A stretch of 64,000 nt of DNA from Chelydra serpentina (GCA_037349315.1 JBAIAC010000004.1:25733001-25797000); one strand, 5' to 3'. Positions 21,985-32,995 are shown, numbered from the stretch's first letter. Notes: generated from the letters alone by a model not told the origin. Translations and numbers: made by a program.

Positions 21985-22285
21985 TTGAACAGTTTATGAC
22001 TCTGGCCTACAGTCAGGGAACAGCTGCAAATGAGCCTCTGAGCCCAGGCCATCAAGCCATGTGGGGCACCCAACAGTCTATGGCTCTGGCCTGCAGTACG
22101 GGCCAAGCATAAACAGTTAGAGGCTCTGGCCCATGATCTGGGCAGAGCAGCACAAGTCTATGATTCCAGGCCCTCTATCAGGTTGGGGCAGCAAACAGTT
22201 TAAGGCTCTGGCCTAAAGTCAGGGCAGAGCAGCAAATGGTATGGGGCTCTGGCCCGTGATCCAGGCAGAGCAGCACAGGGTTGGG
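21985..22285. repeat. Minisatellite, period about 41 bp
   Basis: The core 'ggctctggcc' or a close variant recurs at about 22001, 22044 (diverged), 22084, 22124, 22164 (diverged), 22205 and 22247, always followed by a 'gggcagagcagca'-like segment and preceded by 'aacagtt'. About seven diverged units are present. Confidence 0.7.
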
Positions 22286-22700
22286 CATCCTATCTCTGGT
22301 GGATGGCCGACAAATGCCTCTTGGCCTAGAGAGAGCAGAGAGTCACCCCAGGGGTGAGGTGGCAGGGAGTTGGGAGGCCCGGGCCCACCCGACTTCACTG
22401 GGCCCCAGCCCAGGGTCCTCACAGTGGCAGAGTGTTCCACCACTGGGTCAGCGGGGATTCCAGCCGCAACACGCTGACTGAGTCTCTTGCAGCAATGCAG
22501 CCAGACTGTGGTCCGCTGTCCCAGGGCCACTTCCTCCCCTTCCCTGGAGGTGTACCTGGATACATGGAGGTCCTCTGTTTCCTCCGGGTAGGCCAGTGGC
22601 AGTTCCAGCAACTCCTTAATGCCCAGGTCAATGTGCAGCTCGAGCAGCTCTGACCAGTCCTCAGCTTGGCAGGGCTCCGCTACGGTTTCCCAGCTCGGGA
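22286..22700. repeat. Unclassified block between minisatellite and LINE
   Basis: It joins the LINE at about 22700, where the LINE frame stops matching. The minus-strand open frame 22219-22800 is rich in Leu/Glu (ELLELHIDLGIKELLELP), but I cannot match it to a family. Together with the minisatellite it may be an inserted LTR-type element. Confidence 0.3.
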
Positions 22701-24770
22701 GATTAATGCATCTATGCACCCATTTAATTAGAAGAATCTTATGCAAACAGCATTGGTGATACTTCTCCAGTGTCTTAAGATGTCTCCTTTTGTTGTCCAC
22801 ATTTCAGCCCCATAGATAAGGTGGGGATCACAACAGCTTTGTAAACCATAAGTTTGATTTTAATTCTGATGTCACAATCTTCAAACACCCTCTTTCTCAG
22901 ATGACCAAAAACTCGGCTAGCACATTTGAGCCGATACTGGATTTCTTTGTCAATGTCAGCTGTCTGTGAGAGGTGACTTCCAAGATATGGGAAATGCACA
23001 GCATTCTCCAGAAGGTTATCGTGGATCTGTATTGCTGGTGCTTGGAATTGTGCTGACAGAGAACCGTTGTCTTCTGGATGTTGCGTGTCAGTCCCACTTT
23101 CTGGTATGCTTCTGCAAAGACATGAGTAATCACATGAAGATCTGTTCCTAAGTGAGCACACATTACAGTGTCATCAACATACTGCAGCTCAATGACTAGG
23201 GTCAGCAGCATTTTCACTCTGGATCAGAAGTGACCCAAATTGAACAGCTTACCATCCATTCGACAGATTAGCTGCACGGCTGCTTGGATCTTGTCTGTGA
23301 TCAAGTAGAGCACCACAGCAAGGAAGGTGGAAAAGAGCATCAGGGCAATGACACAGACCTTCTTAACACCTATATTACCCTTAAAAGGAGCCGTAGGAGA
23401 TCCATTAAAAAGGATCACTACTTGCAAGTCATCGTGAAGGAAACAAAAGATGGTGACAAATTTTGGTGATATCCATACATCAGAAGGATTTTCCACAGTG
23501 CTTCCCTGTTGATGGAGTCAAAGGCTTTTTTGTCAGGTCAATGAACACCAGATATAATGGTTGGAGTTGTTCTCTACATTTTTCCTGCAGCTGACAGGCA
23601 GTAAAGATCATGTAAGTAGTGCCTCTAGATGGTCTAAACCCATACTGAGATTCAGGAATAATGTATTTTGCAAGAGGAAGAAGACAGTTCAGAAGAACTC
23701 TAGGGAGGATCTTTCCTGAAGTTGCTAGCAGAGAGATTCCTCTATAATTTCCATAGTTGAATTCATCTCTTTTCTTAAAGATCGTCATCATCACAGTATC
23801 TTTATTCATCTGGAATTTTCTCATGGTTCCAGATTTTCAAAATAAAAGTGTATAGCTGTAAGGAGAGTTCCTCTCCCCCCTGCTTATAGCTTTCTGCAGG
23901 GATTCCATCAATTCCAGATGCCTTGTTGTCGTTCATCTTCTTAATAGCTCTACACACTTTTTCCAGGGTTGAAGGTATTCTGAGTTCATCTCTTGTCGGG
24001 TGTGGTGGGATGAAGGTGAAGACATTGTCATCAACAGTAAAATCCTGATTGAGGAGATCTTCAAAATGTTCCTTCCAGCGTCCATTGACATCTTCCATTT
24101 CTTTGATGAATTCCTCTCCATCCATCAATCTCAGAGTGGTTGGGCCATAAATGGTTTTAATTGCATTAAAAAAGCCACGCATATCATGGGTTTCAATGAG
24201 GAGTTGAAGCTCATGTGACTTATCTAACCACCACCTGTTCTTCATGTTCCGAGTTCTTCTTAGAACCTCTGCCTTTGTTTGCTGGTGAGCCGACTTCTTT
24301 TGCACCAAATTGATATCATTCTGCCAGACACAAAAGGCCTTGTGTTTGTGATCGATCAGGTCTTCTATCTCCCGATCATTTTCACCAAGACAGTCCTGAT
24401 GGTTCCCAGTAGAGAATCCTAGCACGACTTCACAGAAATTGAGGATGCTAGATTTGAAGGCATCCCACGTACTTCTGACTCATTCCAGTTGTCTTTCTTT
24501 GGGATATGTCAGTTTTTCAATAAGGCGTTGGCGGAAGAGATCACGCTTTATCCAAACGTTGAATGCCTCTATATTGATTTTCTGTCTCTATTATTTCCAT
24601 TGCAGCTGTCGTTTAGGGGCCAGTCTGATGGTCATGATCAAGTGAATTAGGCAATCGGTACAATAGTCATCTCTTCCAGTCATGGCTTGAGTAATGTGGA
24701 TGTCTTTGTGATCCTGGGCCCGGGCAATGACATAGTCAATCACGTGCTAGTGCTTGGATCATGGGTGTTG
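22701..24770 (-). pseudogene. Decayed non-CR1 LINE (endonuclease end, RT, C-terminal region)
   Basis: Read on the minus strand from 24770 downward. First comes an endonuclease C-terminal segment (HVIDYVIARAQDHKDIH at about 24690-24745, then DDYCTDCLIHL). A linker and RT start follow (NKASGIDGIPAESYKQGGEE, frame 23802-24425), then YGNYRGISLLATSGKI and PESQYGFRPSRGTT (frame 23480-23824), a broken FIDLTK box, the catalytic YVDD at about 23172-23183, and a C-terminal FPYLGSHLSQTADIDKEIQYRL segment (frame 22775-23161). Several frameshifts separate these. The motif set differs from CR1 ([12 protein letters not shown]) and looks RTE-like or related. The clade is not settled. Confidence 0.8.
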
Positions 24771-25377
24771 TTGTCAAACTAGTCTCAATGCATGTATATC
24801 ATTTAGCAGAACATAGGCAAACCTGGAGGAGGAAGAAAGAGAGCCAGTTATGTCAGAAACATCGTTAAATGGCCTGGTCTCCAAAGAAGAGTGGACGTTT
24901 TCTATCCATTGCAAATGCAAAAGAGAGAAGGTAGTGGCTGACAATCTCTGCATTCGAGACCTCACTTGAAGAGAGAGTTGAGCAGTGTCCAAATGAGGTG
25001 TGTTATGGAGGAAGGAGAAGAGCTGCTGCTTTCAATGGCTTATGTTGCAACTCCTCCAGTATTGTAGTTTTTAATGAACAGCAAGGGCAGCCAGAGGATT
25101 GGACAGGCATCCTTTTGGATGAAGTTGTTTTTAGATGGAAATCAAAATGTAAAAGTCAAGGGTGATATCTTGGCCCTGCTGAAGTCAATAAAAGTTTCAC
25201 CATTGACTTTAATGCTGTCAAGATTGTACTCAAAACATCTAGAACCAAGGCCTTCATTCTCAGCTAGTGTAAATTGCAGTGTTTCTCCTCGTCCTTCCAT
25301 GGATTTTTTGTTTTAGTTAGTTAGATAGTCAGTTAAAGTTACATGCCTGTTGAGATGCTTGGGACCCTAGGATAGGA
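24771..25377. other. Non-coding DNA, possibly the 5' end of the LINE
   Basis: On the minus strand this stretch could hold the N-terminal endonuclease region of the LINE, but no motif is readable. Nothing else is seen. Confidence 0.35.
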
Positions 25378-25384
25378 TTCTCAA

Positions 25385-25524
25385 ACACGACTGGTGATTT
25401 TTGGGTGCTCAACCTGAGACACCTTAAAGTGTCTTGATTTTCAGTTAGTACTGTGCAAATCAGGGTCCTCTAAGGTGTCTCAAGCTGTGCATCCAAAAGT
25501 TGAGGCACACAAAACTAGTCACTT
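25385..25524. repeat. Short fold-back MITE
   Basis: The left half 'gggtgctcaacctgagacaccttaaag' pairs with the right half 'taaggtgtctcaagctgtgcatcc', and the outer parts 'actggtgatttttgggtg' and 'aaaactagtcac' also pair. It is a diverged inverted repeat about 140 bp long. Confidence 0.6.
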
Positions 25525-26879
25525 ATAAAGATACTACCATAGTGTCCTTGGTCCACTGGTAGACTGCCAGTCTGAACGTCTGGGAATATGAATGGTGGAG
25601 GCAGTAATTCTTGGAATCTTCTGCCAGCCTGAGGAAAGGGCCAACCCCACTATAATAGAGACCCTTCAGCTCACCATCTAGCTTTCCCCCACCTCCATGG
25701 CAATTGGCCTGGCTGTTATTTGAGAAGAAGTTGGCAGTGTGCGCACTTTTCTAAGGCTGTCATGTTAGCTTTGTAGGGAGGGAATGTCCATGTCCCTCAA
25801 AGCTATGAATACCTTGACTCTTTTCCATCCCTCCACATCAGGCCTTGGTCTATCCAATAAGGACCAATGGTGTGTAAAGTGCCCTTTACATCCCCTTGGG
25901 CATTAATCATCTTTATCAATCATTACTAAACGAATAAACTGTTGGACGAATAGACCTGTGACAGAGTGCAAGCTGTAGTACCCTGGTCACTCAAGTGATT
26001 GAGTAACAGAGATGATTACAGGTTTAACTGGGGGCAATTAACCTGTTATGGTGGAAATTTTGACCTGTGGGGGTAATGATTGGGCTAATGAGGTAATTAG
26101 CTCAGTAAAGGAAGATCAATAATTGCTGGGTCTGGCAGAGAAAACTGGGTGGAGGGCTCCCCTGGACCCATGCCTGTACTGTGTTCTGTAGTGCCTGAAA
26201 TCTAAAGATTAAAGATATACATGAACAGTAACAGACTGTGGGCATATTGTGAGTAAGAGACCACCCATATGGGCCAGGCAGTGTAGCACACTGGGTAGCT
26301 GTGGGAATGCCCTTTGTCATGGCCTTATTACTTGACCAAGCAATGGGACACTTTTTTCCTCTCTGGCTTGTTTCTCTTTCTCTCCAACATTTCTACTTAT
26401 TATAAGGTGTCATCCAGCGCAAGGAACCACCACGTACCGAAGGAGTTGTTGGTAGGGAATGACACATCTGGAAGCAGACGGAGGTGGGTGGGAAATAAAA
26501 TCAACAGCTTAGAGCACTAATTGTACTTGCCAAGCTGTCACATAACAGCCACAAACATAAAAATACAATAAAAGGAACATGAATATACAGTGATAGCTGT
26601 GCCAAGTTATTGGTGAAAGCCACCTTGATACAAGTTTCTAATTCAATAATTCTGTTCTGAGCAACTTTTAATAAGAAAACAATGGAGCAGCAGTAACTGT
26701 AAAGGAAGAGTGGCATGCGTAGATCCCACTGATAGATGTCTCCCCTCATGGGAGATGACAGCTATGAAATGAGACCATGGAAAATGTTGGCACTTTTATA
26801 TGTATTGTTTAGATACTCTTTTTTTAAAACCACATACTGTGAATATATACAACGGAAACATCTGTGAACCCTAATATAC
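25525..26879. other. Non-coding DNA
   Basis: Nothing coding. The stretch 25955-26330 ('tgtgacagagtgcaagctgtagtacc' onward) has an LTR-like feel but no ends or duplication I can show. Confidence 0.4.
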
Positions 26880-26889
26880 CGTAATTATT

Positions 26890-27164
26890 AGCTTTGAGCT
26901 AGCAAACAGGAGCAGCAAACAGTTTTGTGAGGGAGTTCTCCAGGTGAAGGAGGAGTGACTACATCACCGTTGGAGTGAGGTCTGTTTAGCTTGTGTGCTG
27001 AGCCTAGTGGCCTGCTAGGGAAGGCTGAGAGCTTGATAACAAGGCTCTAGCCTGCCACCCTTTGATCCCTAACCCTTTTAGGAACCTTTGATAATGAGGT
27101 GGGGCTAACTCAGGGAGAACAGGGGTTCAAAAAGCCAGCTTGTAAATGGCCAAAGGAACTAGAG
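26890..27164. repeat. Unclassified element, left part (interrupted by hAT)
   Basis: 'gagctagcaaacaggagcagcaaacagttttgtgagggag' at 26895-26934 is repeated in diverged form just right of the hAT at 27572-27616. The segment therefore probably belongs to one retroelement with an internal duplication, now split by the hAT. Confidence 0.45.
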
Positions 27165-27571
27165 TAGTGGTTCTCAACCAGGGGTACATGTAGCCCTGGG
27201 GGTAGGCAGAGGTCTTCCAGGGGGTACGTCAACTCAACTAGATATTTGCCTAGTTTTACAACAGACTACATAAAGAGCACTAGCGAAGTCAGTACAAACT
27301 AAAATTTCATACAGACAATGAATTGTTTATACTGCTCTGTATACTATACACTGAAATGTAAGTACATTTATATTCCAATGTATTTATTTTATAATTATAT
27401 GGTAAAAATGAGAAAGGAAGCAATTTTTCAGTAATAGTGAGCTGTGACACTGTATTTTTATGTCTGATTTTGTAAGCAAGTAGTTTTAAAGTGAGGTGAA
27501 ACTTGGGGATATGCAAGACAAATCAGCCTCCTGAAAGGGGTACAGTGGTCTGGAAAGGTTGAGAGCCACTG
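27165..27571. mobile_element. hAT-Charlie-like MITE with TSD
   Basis: The left end TAGTGGTTCTCAACCAGGGG and right end GGTTGAGAGCCACTG are the classic Charlie-type terminal repeats. Flanks AACTAGAG (27157-27164) and AGCTAGAG (27572-27579) match at 7 of 8 positions. The interior is AT-rich and has no transposase. Confidence 0.9.
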
Positions 27572-28039
27572 AGCTAGAGAACAGGAGTAGGAAACAAAGG
27601 AGTTTTGTGAGGGAGTGTGAGAGTCAGATAGATCTAATAAACCTTCTGTAAACTTAAGCCAATAACCCCCCCGAAACAAACAAATCCTCTGCAACAGTAA
27701 CAAAATAATACAGGCAGAAAGCCCCCACTCTTGCTGCTGGACATCCAGTTTATTGCAGTGAATGCACCTTTGTGGGCAGGTGGCTAGCTGCTCATGGCAC
27801 TCAGAGTATGGGCTCTTGAGCGCATCCTAGGTGAACTGGAGAAGGTAAAAGAGACAGAGAGGTACATAGCCAAGATTTTCTGGGGAACAGTAGAGTGGCC
27901 CCACTCCCAGCCTGACAGCCCCTGTGCTGTTGAGGAGGAGGAAAGTCTTGGGGAAGGAGAACATCAAGCTGGAGCAGTGGGGGAACAATCCCACTCTCCT
28001 TCCAGATGATGTCATGGTACCCTTGCACTGAGAATACCC
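27572..28039 (+). repeat. Unclassified element, right part
   Basis: It holds the second 'ggagttttgtgagggag' copy and an 'aataaaccttctgtaaac' signal at about 27637. Further on is a 71-codon frame (27794-28009) with a charged, coiled-coil-like start (ERILGELEKVKETERYIAKIFW). The frame resembles a retroelement structural-protein fragment, but I cannot name it. Confidence 0.35.
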
Positions 28040-29242
28040 TTCCGAGATATATGTGAAAGAAACCATAGAGTTAAATATACTAAAAATCTTAAATGAATCA
28101 AACAGTTCCACAGAATCTCTATGGACAGAAATTTCATGCTTGAATAATAAGAGTATGGCAGTAGGAATATATGATCAACTACCTGACCAGGATGGTGATG
28201 GTGACTGTGAAATACTCAGGGAAATTGGAGAGGCTACAAAAACAGAAAACCCAATAATAATGGGGAATGTCAACCTTCCCCATATTGACTGGCTATATAT
28301 CACATCAGGATGGGACACAGAGAGAAAGTTTCTAGACACCATTAATGACTACTTCTTGGAGTAGGTAGTCCTGGAATCCACAAGTGGAGAGGCAATTCTT
28401 GATTTGGTCATAAGTGGCACACAGGATCTGATCCAAGATGTCAATGTAGCTGAACTGTTTGGTAATAGCGACCATAATGTAATTAAATTTAACATCCTGT
28501 GGGGGAGGGGAAATACCAAAGAAACCCACCAAAGTAGCATTTAACTTCAAAAGGGGAAACTAAACAAAAATGAGGAAATTAAATGGAAATTAAAAAGAGT
28601 AGTCATATGGGTGAAATGCCAGCAAGCTACATGGAAACTTTTTAAAAACACCATAATAGAGGCTCAGACTATATGTATACCCAAATTTTTTAAAAAGTAA
28701 GAGGACCAAAAAATGTCCCCATGGCTAAATAACAGGGTAAAAGAGGTTGTTAGAAACAAGAAGACATATTTTAAAAATTGGAAGTCAAATCTTACTGAGG
28801 AAAATAGAAAGGAACATAAACTCTGGCAAGTCAATGGTAAAAGCATAATTAGGGAGGCCAACAAAGAATTTGAAGAACAACTAGCAAAAGATACAAACCA
28901 ACAACATTTTTTTTAAGTGTATCAGAAGCAGGAATTCTGCCAAACAATCACTTGGGCTACTGGACAACTGAGGTGCTAACGTAGGACTCAGGGAAGACAA
29001 GGCTATTTTGGAGACGCTAAATGACTTATTTGCACTGCTCCTCCTGCAGAGGAGATTCCCACACTCGAACCATTCTTTTAGGTGACAAATGTGAGGAACT
29101 GTCCCAGATTGAGGTGTCAATAGAGGAGGTTTGGGAAGAAATTGACAAGTTAAATGGTAAGGTCCCCAGGACCAGGTGGTATTCATCCAAGAGTTCTGAA
29201 GGAACTCAAATATGAAATTGCAGAACTAACTGTGGTAGCCTG
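28040..29242 (+). pseudogene. Old CR1-like ORF2: endonuclease to RT start
   Basis: Pieces in order are SLWTEISCLNNKSMAVGIY and PIIMGNVNLPHIDW (endonuclease, where the young copy has [11 protein letters not shown], so the catalytic Asp is lost), then FLDTINDYFLE, then LNNRVKEVVRNKKTYFKNWK (linker), then LSQIEVSIEEVWEEIDKLNGK and [12 protein letters not shown] (RT start). Frames shift at least four times. It is interrupted at 29243 by a Tigger-like MITE and resumes at 29726. Confidence 0.85.
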
Positions 29243-29525
29243 CTGTAGAACCTCAAAGATGCGAACACCAGAATTATGGACTAACCAGTCAACCAGACAC
29301 CAAATGAAACCGGAAGTAACCAATCAGGCAGCAGCAGAGACCAAAAACAAGCAACTACTGTATGAATGTGCCTGTATCGAATCTTAAAGGTAGGCACATC
29401 TGGGCTGCCTTTCCCCACCTCCACCCCCACACATGGGGCAGGCACTTACAGCAAGACGCTGGGGCTGCCAGCCCAAGGCAGCTGGAGTCAGGCAGCACAG
29501 CAGAAGCAGTGCTGGGGGTCTGCTG

Positions 29526-29582
<57 letters not shown>

Positions 29583-29723
29583 CAGAGTTATGGACACACA
29601 CACACGTTACAAACATTTCAGAGTTATGGACACGGACACACACACACACACACACGTTACAAACATTTCAGAGTTACGGACAACCTCCATTCCCGAGGTG
29701 TCCGTAACTCTGAGGTTCTACTG
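29243..29723. mobile_element. Tigger-like (Tc1/mariner) MITE inside the old CR1
   Basis: The left end CTGTAGAACCTCAAAGATGCG pairs with the right end CCGTAACTCTGAGGTTCTACTG. TA follows the right end (29724-29725), and the left equivalent has decayed to TG. The CR1 frame continues on the other side, which proves an insertion. It contains a large CA array and has no transposase. Confidence 0.8.
29529..29690. repeat. (CA)n array with a secondary tandem unit
   Basis: About 26 CA units (29529-29580) are followed by three copies of a 'cagagttayggaca' plus 'cacac' plus 'gttacaaacatt' unit, with further CA runs between. The unit comes from the MITE's own terminal sequence, so the array seems to have expanded together with it. 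Confidence 0.9.
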
Positions 29724-29725
29724 TA

Positions 29726-29825
29726 TTGCTTAAATCAGCTTCTATACCAGATGACTGGATGATTGCTAATGTAATCCTGATTTTTTTAAAGGCTCCAGGT
29801 GTGATCCTGGCAATTAGAGGCTACT
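29726..29825 (+). pseudogene. Old CR1-like ORF2, continuation after the MITE
   Basis: In one frame it reads as LKSASIPDDWMIANVI followed by F and KAPG, matching [17 protein letters not shown] in the young CR1. It picks up where the copy ended at 29242. Confidence 0.8.
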
Positions 29826-30322
29826 TGTGACTTTGCACCCCATAATGCTTTATGGAAATATGCTTATAAAGGTATATATGACATAACTGGAATATGTTTT
29901 ATGCTACATATACCATGTAACATATCTCTGCAAAGGTTATGATGTACTGAATATATTCATCCTGTTTGTATGCATGTGTCATTTCTGTTCTCGAAGCTAT
30001 GAATATTGGCTGTGTACTTGTTTGATTTTAAGTAGCCTTAGTAAGGCATTTGGTCAGCATTTAAGAAAGGAATTTGCAAGTTAAGTGCCCAATCAAGAAA
30101 CACTTAATGGACAATAGAACCTTGGAAGACTCCAATCCACATAAGAAGTCTACCTGGTGATGTTCAAGGTAGCATGTGAACAATGGCTGCCACCTGTAAA
30201 GTTCTGAGTCATGCATGGGCATGTGACTTGCCCATGTGACTCCAAAACTCCATCTTGTAGCTCAGTTTTTACACAGGGGGAGGGAGGGGTGTCCACCCAC
30301 AAGAGAGGAACTATATAAAATA
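29826..30322 (+). mobile_element. LTR-like element, left part
   Basis: It starts TGTGACTTTGCACCCC, is AT-rich, and ends with 'gaggaactatataaaat', a TATA-like box at about 30311. The sequence resumes at 32996 ('cctgggagacccc', 'ccattttgtcttcagc') after the CR1. TATA followed by such a leader fits the U3/R border of an LTR. No second LTR or 3' end is seen. Confidence 0.65.
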
Positions 30323-30328
30323 TAGTTC

Positions 30329-32995
30329 AGAAAAGGTGGGGGAGTTGCGTTGTATGTAAGAGAGCAGTATGACTGCTCAGAGCTCCAGTATGAAACTGCA
30401 GAAAAACCTGAGAGTCTCTGGATCAAATTGAGAAGTGTGAGCAACAAGGGTAATGTCGTGGTGGGAGTCTGCTACAGACCACCAGACCAGGCGGATGAGG
30501 TGGACGAGGCTTTCTTCCAGCAACTAACAGAAGTTACTAGATCACAGGCCCTGGTTCTCATGGGTGACTTTAATCACCCCGACATCTGCTGGGAGAGCAA
30601 TACAGCGGTCCACAGACAATCCAGGAAGTTTTTGGAAAGTGTAGGGGACAATTTCCTGGTGCAAGTGCTGGAGGAACCAACTAGGGGAAAAGCTCTTCTT
30701 GACCTGCTGCTCACAAACAGGGAAGAAATAGTAGAGGAAGCAATAGTGGATGGGAACCTGGGAGGCAGTGACCATGAGATGGTCGAGTTCAGGATCCTGA
30801 CACAAGGAAGAAAGGAGAACAGTAGAATACAGAGCCTGGACTTCAGAAAAGCAGACTTTGACTCCCTCAGGGAACTGATGGGCAAGGTCCCCTGGGAGAA
30901 TAACATGAGGGGGAAAGGAGTCGAGGAAAGCTGGCTGTATTTTAAAGAAACCTTATTGAGGTTGCAGGAACAAACCATCCCGATGTGTAGAAAGAAAAGT
31001 AAATATGGCAGGCGACCAGCTTGGCTTAACAGTGAAATCCTTGCTCGTCTTAAACACAAAAAAGCAGCTTACAAGAAGTGGAAGATTGGACAAATGACCA
31101 GGGAGGAGTATAAAAATATTGTTCAGGCATGCAGGAGTGAAATTAGGAAGGCCAAATCACACTTGGAGTTGCAGCTAGCTGGAGATGTTAGGAGTAACAA
31201 GAAGGGTTTCTTCAGGTATGTTAGCAACAAGAAGAAAGTCAAGGAACGTGTGGGCCCCTTGCTGAATGAGGGAGGGAACCTTGTGACAGAGGATGCGGAG
31301 AAAGCTAGTGTACTCAATGCTTTTTTTGCCTCTGTCTTCACAGACAAGGGCAGCTCCCAGATGGCTGCACTCCGCAGCACGGTATGGGGAGGAGGTGACC
31401 AGCCCTCTGTGGAGAAAGAAGTAGTTCGGGACTATTTAGAAAAGCTGGACGAACACAAGTCCATGGGGCCGGATGCACTGCATCCGAGGGTACTAAAGGA
31501 GTTGGCCGATGTGATTACAGAGCCATTGGCCATTATCTTTGACAAATCATGGCAATCGGGGGAGGTCCCGGATGACTGGAAAAAAGCTAATGTAGTGCCC
31601 ATCTTTAAAAAAGGGAAGAAGGAAGATCCGGGGAACTACAGGCCAGTCAGTCTCACCTCAATCCCTGGAAAAATCATGGAACAGGTCCTCAAGGAATCAA
31701 TTTTGAACCACTTAAAGGAGGGGAAAGTGATCAGGAACAGTCAGCATGGATTCACCAAGGGCAAGTCATGCCTGACTAACCTAATTGCCTTCTATGATGA
31801 GATAACTGGCTCTGTGGATGAGGGGAAAGCAGTGGATGTGCTATTTCTTGACTTTAGCAAAGCTTTTGATACAGTCTCCCACAGCGTTCTTGCCAGCAAG
31901 TTAAAGAAGTATGGGCTGGATGAATGGACGGTAAGGTGGATAGAAAACTGGCTGGATGGTCGTGCTCAACGGGTAGTGATCAATGGCTCCATGTCTAGTT
32001 GGCAGCCGGTATCAAGTAGAGTGCCCCAAGGGTCGGTGCTGGGGCCGGTTTTGTTCAATATCTTCATCAACGACCTGGAGGATGGTGTGGACTGCACCCT
32101 TAGCAAGTTTGCAGATGACACTAAACTGGGAGGAGTGGTTGATACGCTGGAGGGTAGGGATAGGATACAGAGGGACCTAGACAAATTAGAGGATTGGGCC
32201 AAAAGAAATCTGATGAGGTTCAACAAGGACAAGTGCAGAGTCCTGCACTTAGGACGGAAGAATCCCATGCACTGCTACAGACTAGGGACCGAATGGCTGG
32301 GCAGCAGTTCTGCAGAAAAGGACCTAGGGGTTACAGTGGACGAAAAGCTGAATATGAGTCAACAGTGTGCCCTTGTTGCCAAGAAGGCTAACGGCATTTT
32401 GGGCTGTATAAGTAGGGGCATTTCCAGCAGATCGAGGGATGTGATTATTCCCCTCTATTCGGCACTGGTGAGGCCTCATTTGGAGTACTGTGTCCAGTTT
32501 TGGGCCCCACACTACAAGAAGGATGTGGATAAATTGGAAAGAGTCCAACGGAGGGCAACAAAAATGATTAGGGGGCTGGAGCACATGACTTATGAGGAGA
32601 GGCTGAGGGAACTGAGATTGTTTAGCCTGCAGAAGAGAAGAGTGAGGGGGGATTTGATAGCTGCTTTCAACTACCTAAAAGGGGGTTCCAAAGAGGATGG
32701 ATCTAGACTGTTCTCAGTGGTAGAAGATGACAGAACAAGGAGTAATGGTCTCAAGTTGCAGAGGGGGAGGTTTAGGTTGGATATTAGGAAAAACTTTTTC
32801 ACTAGTAGGGTGGTGAAGCACTGGAATGGGTTACCTAGGGAGGTGGTGGAATCTCCTTCCTTAGAGGTTTTTAAGGTCAGGCTTGACAAAGCCCTGGCTG
32901 GGATGATCTAGTTGGGGTTGGTCCTGCTTTGAGCAGGGGGTTGGACTAGATGACCTCCTGAGGTCCCTTCCAACCCTGAGATTCTATGATTCTAT
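30329..32995 (+). mobile_element. CR1 LINE, nearly full ORF2, inserted in an LTR
   Basis: It runs from inside the endonuclease (GGVALYVRE region) to the 3' tail, two ATTCTATG units at about 32980-32995. The target LTR is split between 'tataaaat' and 'cctgggag'. At the 5' junction lies a perfect 8-bp inverted repeat, GAACTATA...TATAGTTC (30308-30328), half of it target and half extra bases. It is the longest and least damaged CR1 in the window. Confidence 0.95.
30350..32911 (+). CDS. CR1 ORF2 protein, N-terminally truncated (endonuclease and reverse transcriptase)
   Basis: An 853-codon frame with no stop or shift. In CR1 this protein nicks the target DNA and copies the element's RNA there (target-primed reverse transcription, in the nucleus). 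Endonuclease motifs visible are [12 protein letters not shown] at 72-75 and SDH at 140-142. The first part, with the metal-binding Glu of the family, is missing, so the endonuclease should be inactive. RT motifs are [17 protein letters not shown] at 500-507, VPQGSVLGP and catalytic FADD at 587-590. The C-terminal region ends in LAGMI. Residue 557 is Arg (AGA); the copy at 3183-4118 has Gly (GGA) there, in the conserved GVPQG box. The Met at 30350 lies inside the domain and is not a family start. No host promoter or intron is seen. Real coding use is doubtful. Confidence 0.9.
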   Translation: MYVREQYDCSELQYETAEKPESLWIKLRSVSNKGNVVVGVCYRPPDQADEVDEAFFQQLTEVTRSQALVLMGDFNHPDICWESNTAVHRQSRKFLESVGDNFLVQVLEEPTRGKALLDLLLTNREEIVEEAIVDGNLGGSDHEMVEFRILTQGRKENSRIQSLDFRKADFDSLRELMGKVPWENNMRGKGVEESWLYFKETLLRLQEQTIPMCRKKSKYGRRPAWLNSEILARLKHKKAAYKKWKIGQMTREEYKNIVQACRSEIRKAKSHLELQLAGDVRSNKKGFFRYVSNKKKVKERVGPLLNEGGNLVTEDAEKASVLNAFFASVFTDKGSSQMAALRSTVWGGGDQPSVEKEVVRDYLEKLDEHKSMGPDALHPRVLKELADVITEPLAIIFDKSWQSGEVPDDWKKANVVPIFKKGKKEDPGNYRPVSLTSIPGKIMEQVLKESILNHLKEGKVIRNSQHGFTKGKSCLTNLIAFYDEITGSVDEGKAVDVLFLDFSKAFDTVSHSVLASKLKKYGLDEWTVRWIENWLDGRAQRVVINGSMSSWQPVSSRVPQGSVLGPVLFNIFINDLEDGVDCTLSKFADDTKLGGVVDTLEGRDRIQRDLDKLEDWAKRNLMRFNKDKCRVLHLGRKNPMHCYRLGTEWLGSSSAEKDLGVTVDEKLNMSQQCALVAKKANGILGCISRGISSRSRDVIIPLYSALVRPHLEYCVQFWAPHYKKDVDKLERVQRRATKMIRGLEHMTYEERLRELRLFSLQKRRVRGDLIAAFNYLKGGSKEDGSRLFSVVEDDRTRSNGLKLQRGRFRLDIRKNFFTSRVVKHWNGLPREVVESPSLEVFKVRLDKALAGMI

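Noticed and set aside
22219..22800. Minus-strand 193-codon frame as a host gene
   Set aside because: Its first part is the C-terminal end of the LINE, and the rest crosses into an unclassified repeat block. It is a junction frame.
27794..28009. A small host gene
   Set aside because: There is no start context, splice site or domain, and it lies between repeat segments. A retroelement structural-protein scrap is more likely.
29362..29762. His/Thr-rich and Cys/Val-rich frames
   Set aside because: They are translations of the CA microsatellite.
31966..32889. Minus-strand frames within the CR1 at 30350
   Set aside because: They are antisense shadows of the ORF2 frame, and the same shadows appear opposite every CR1 copy.
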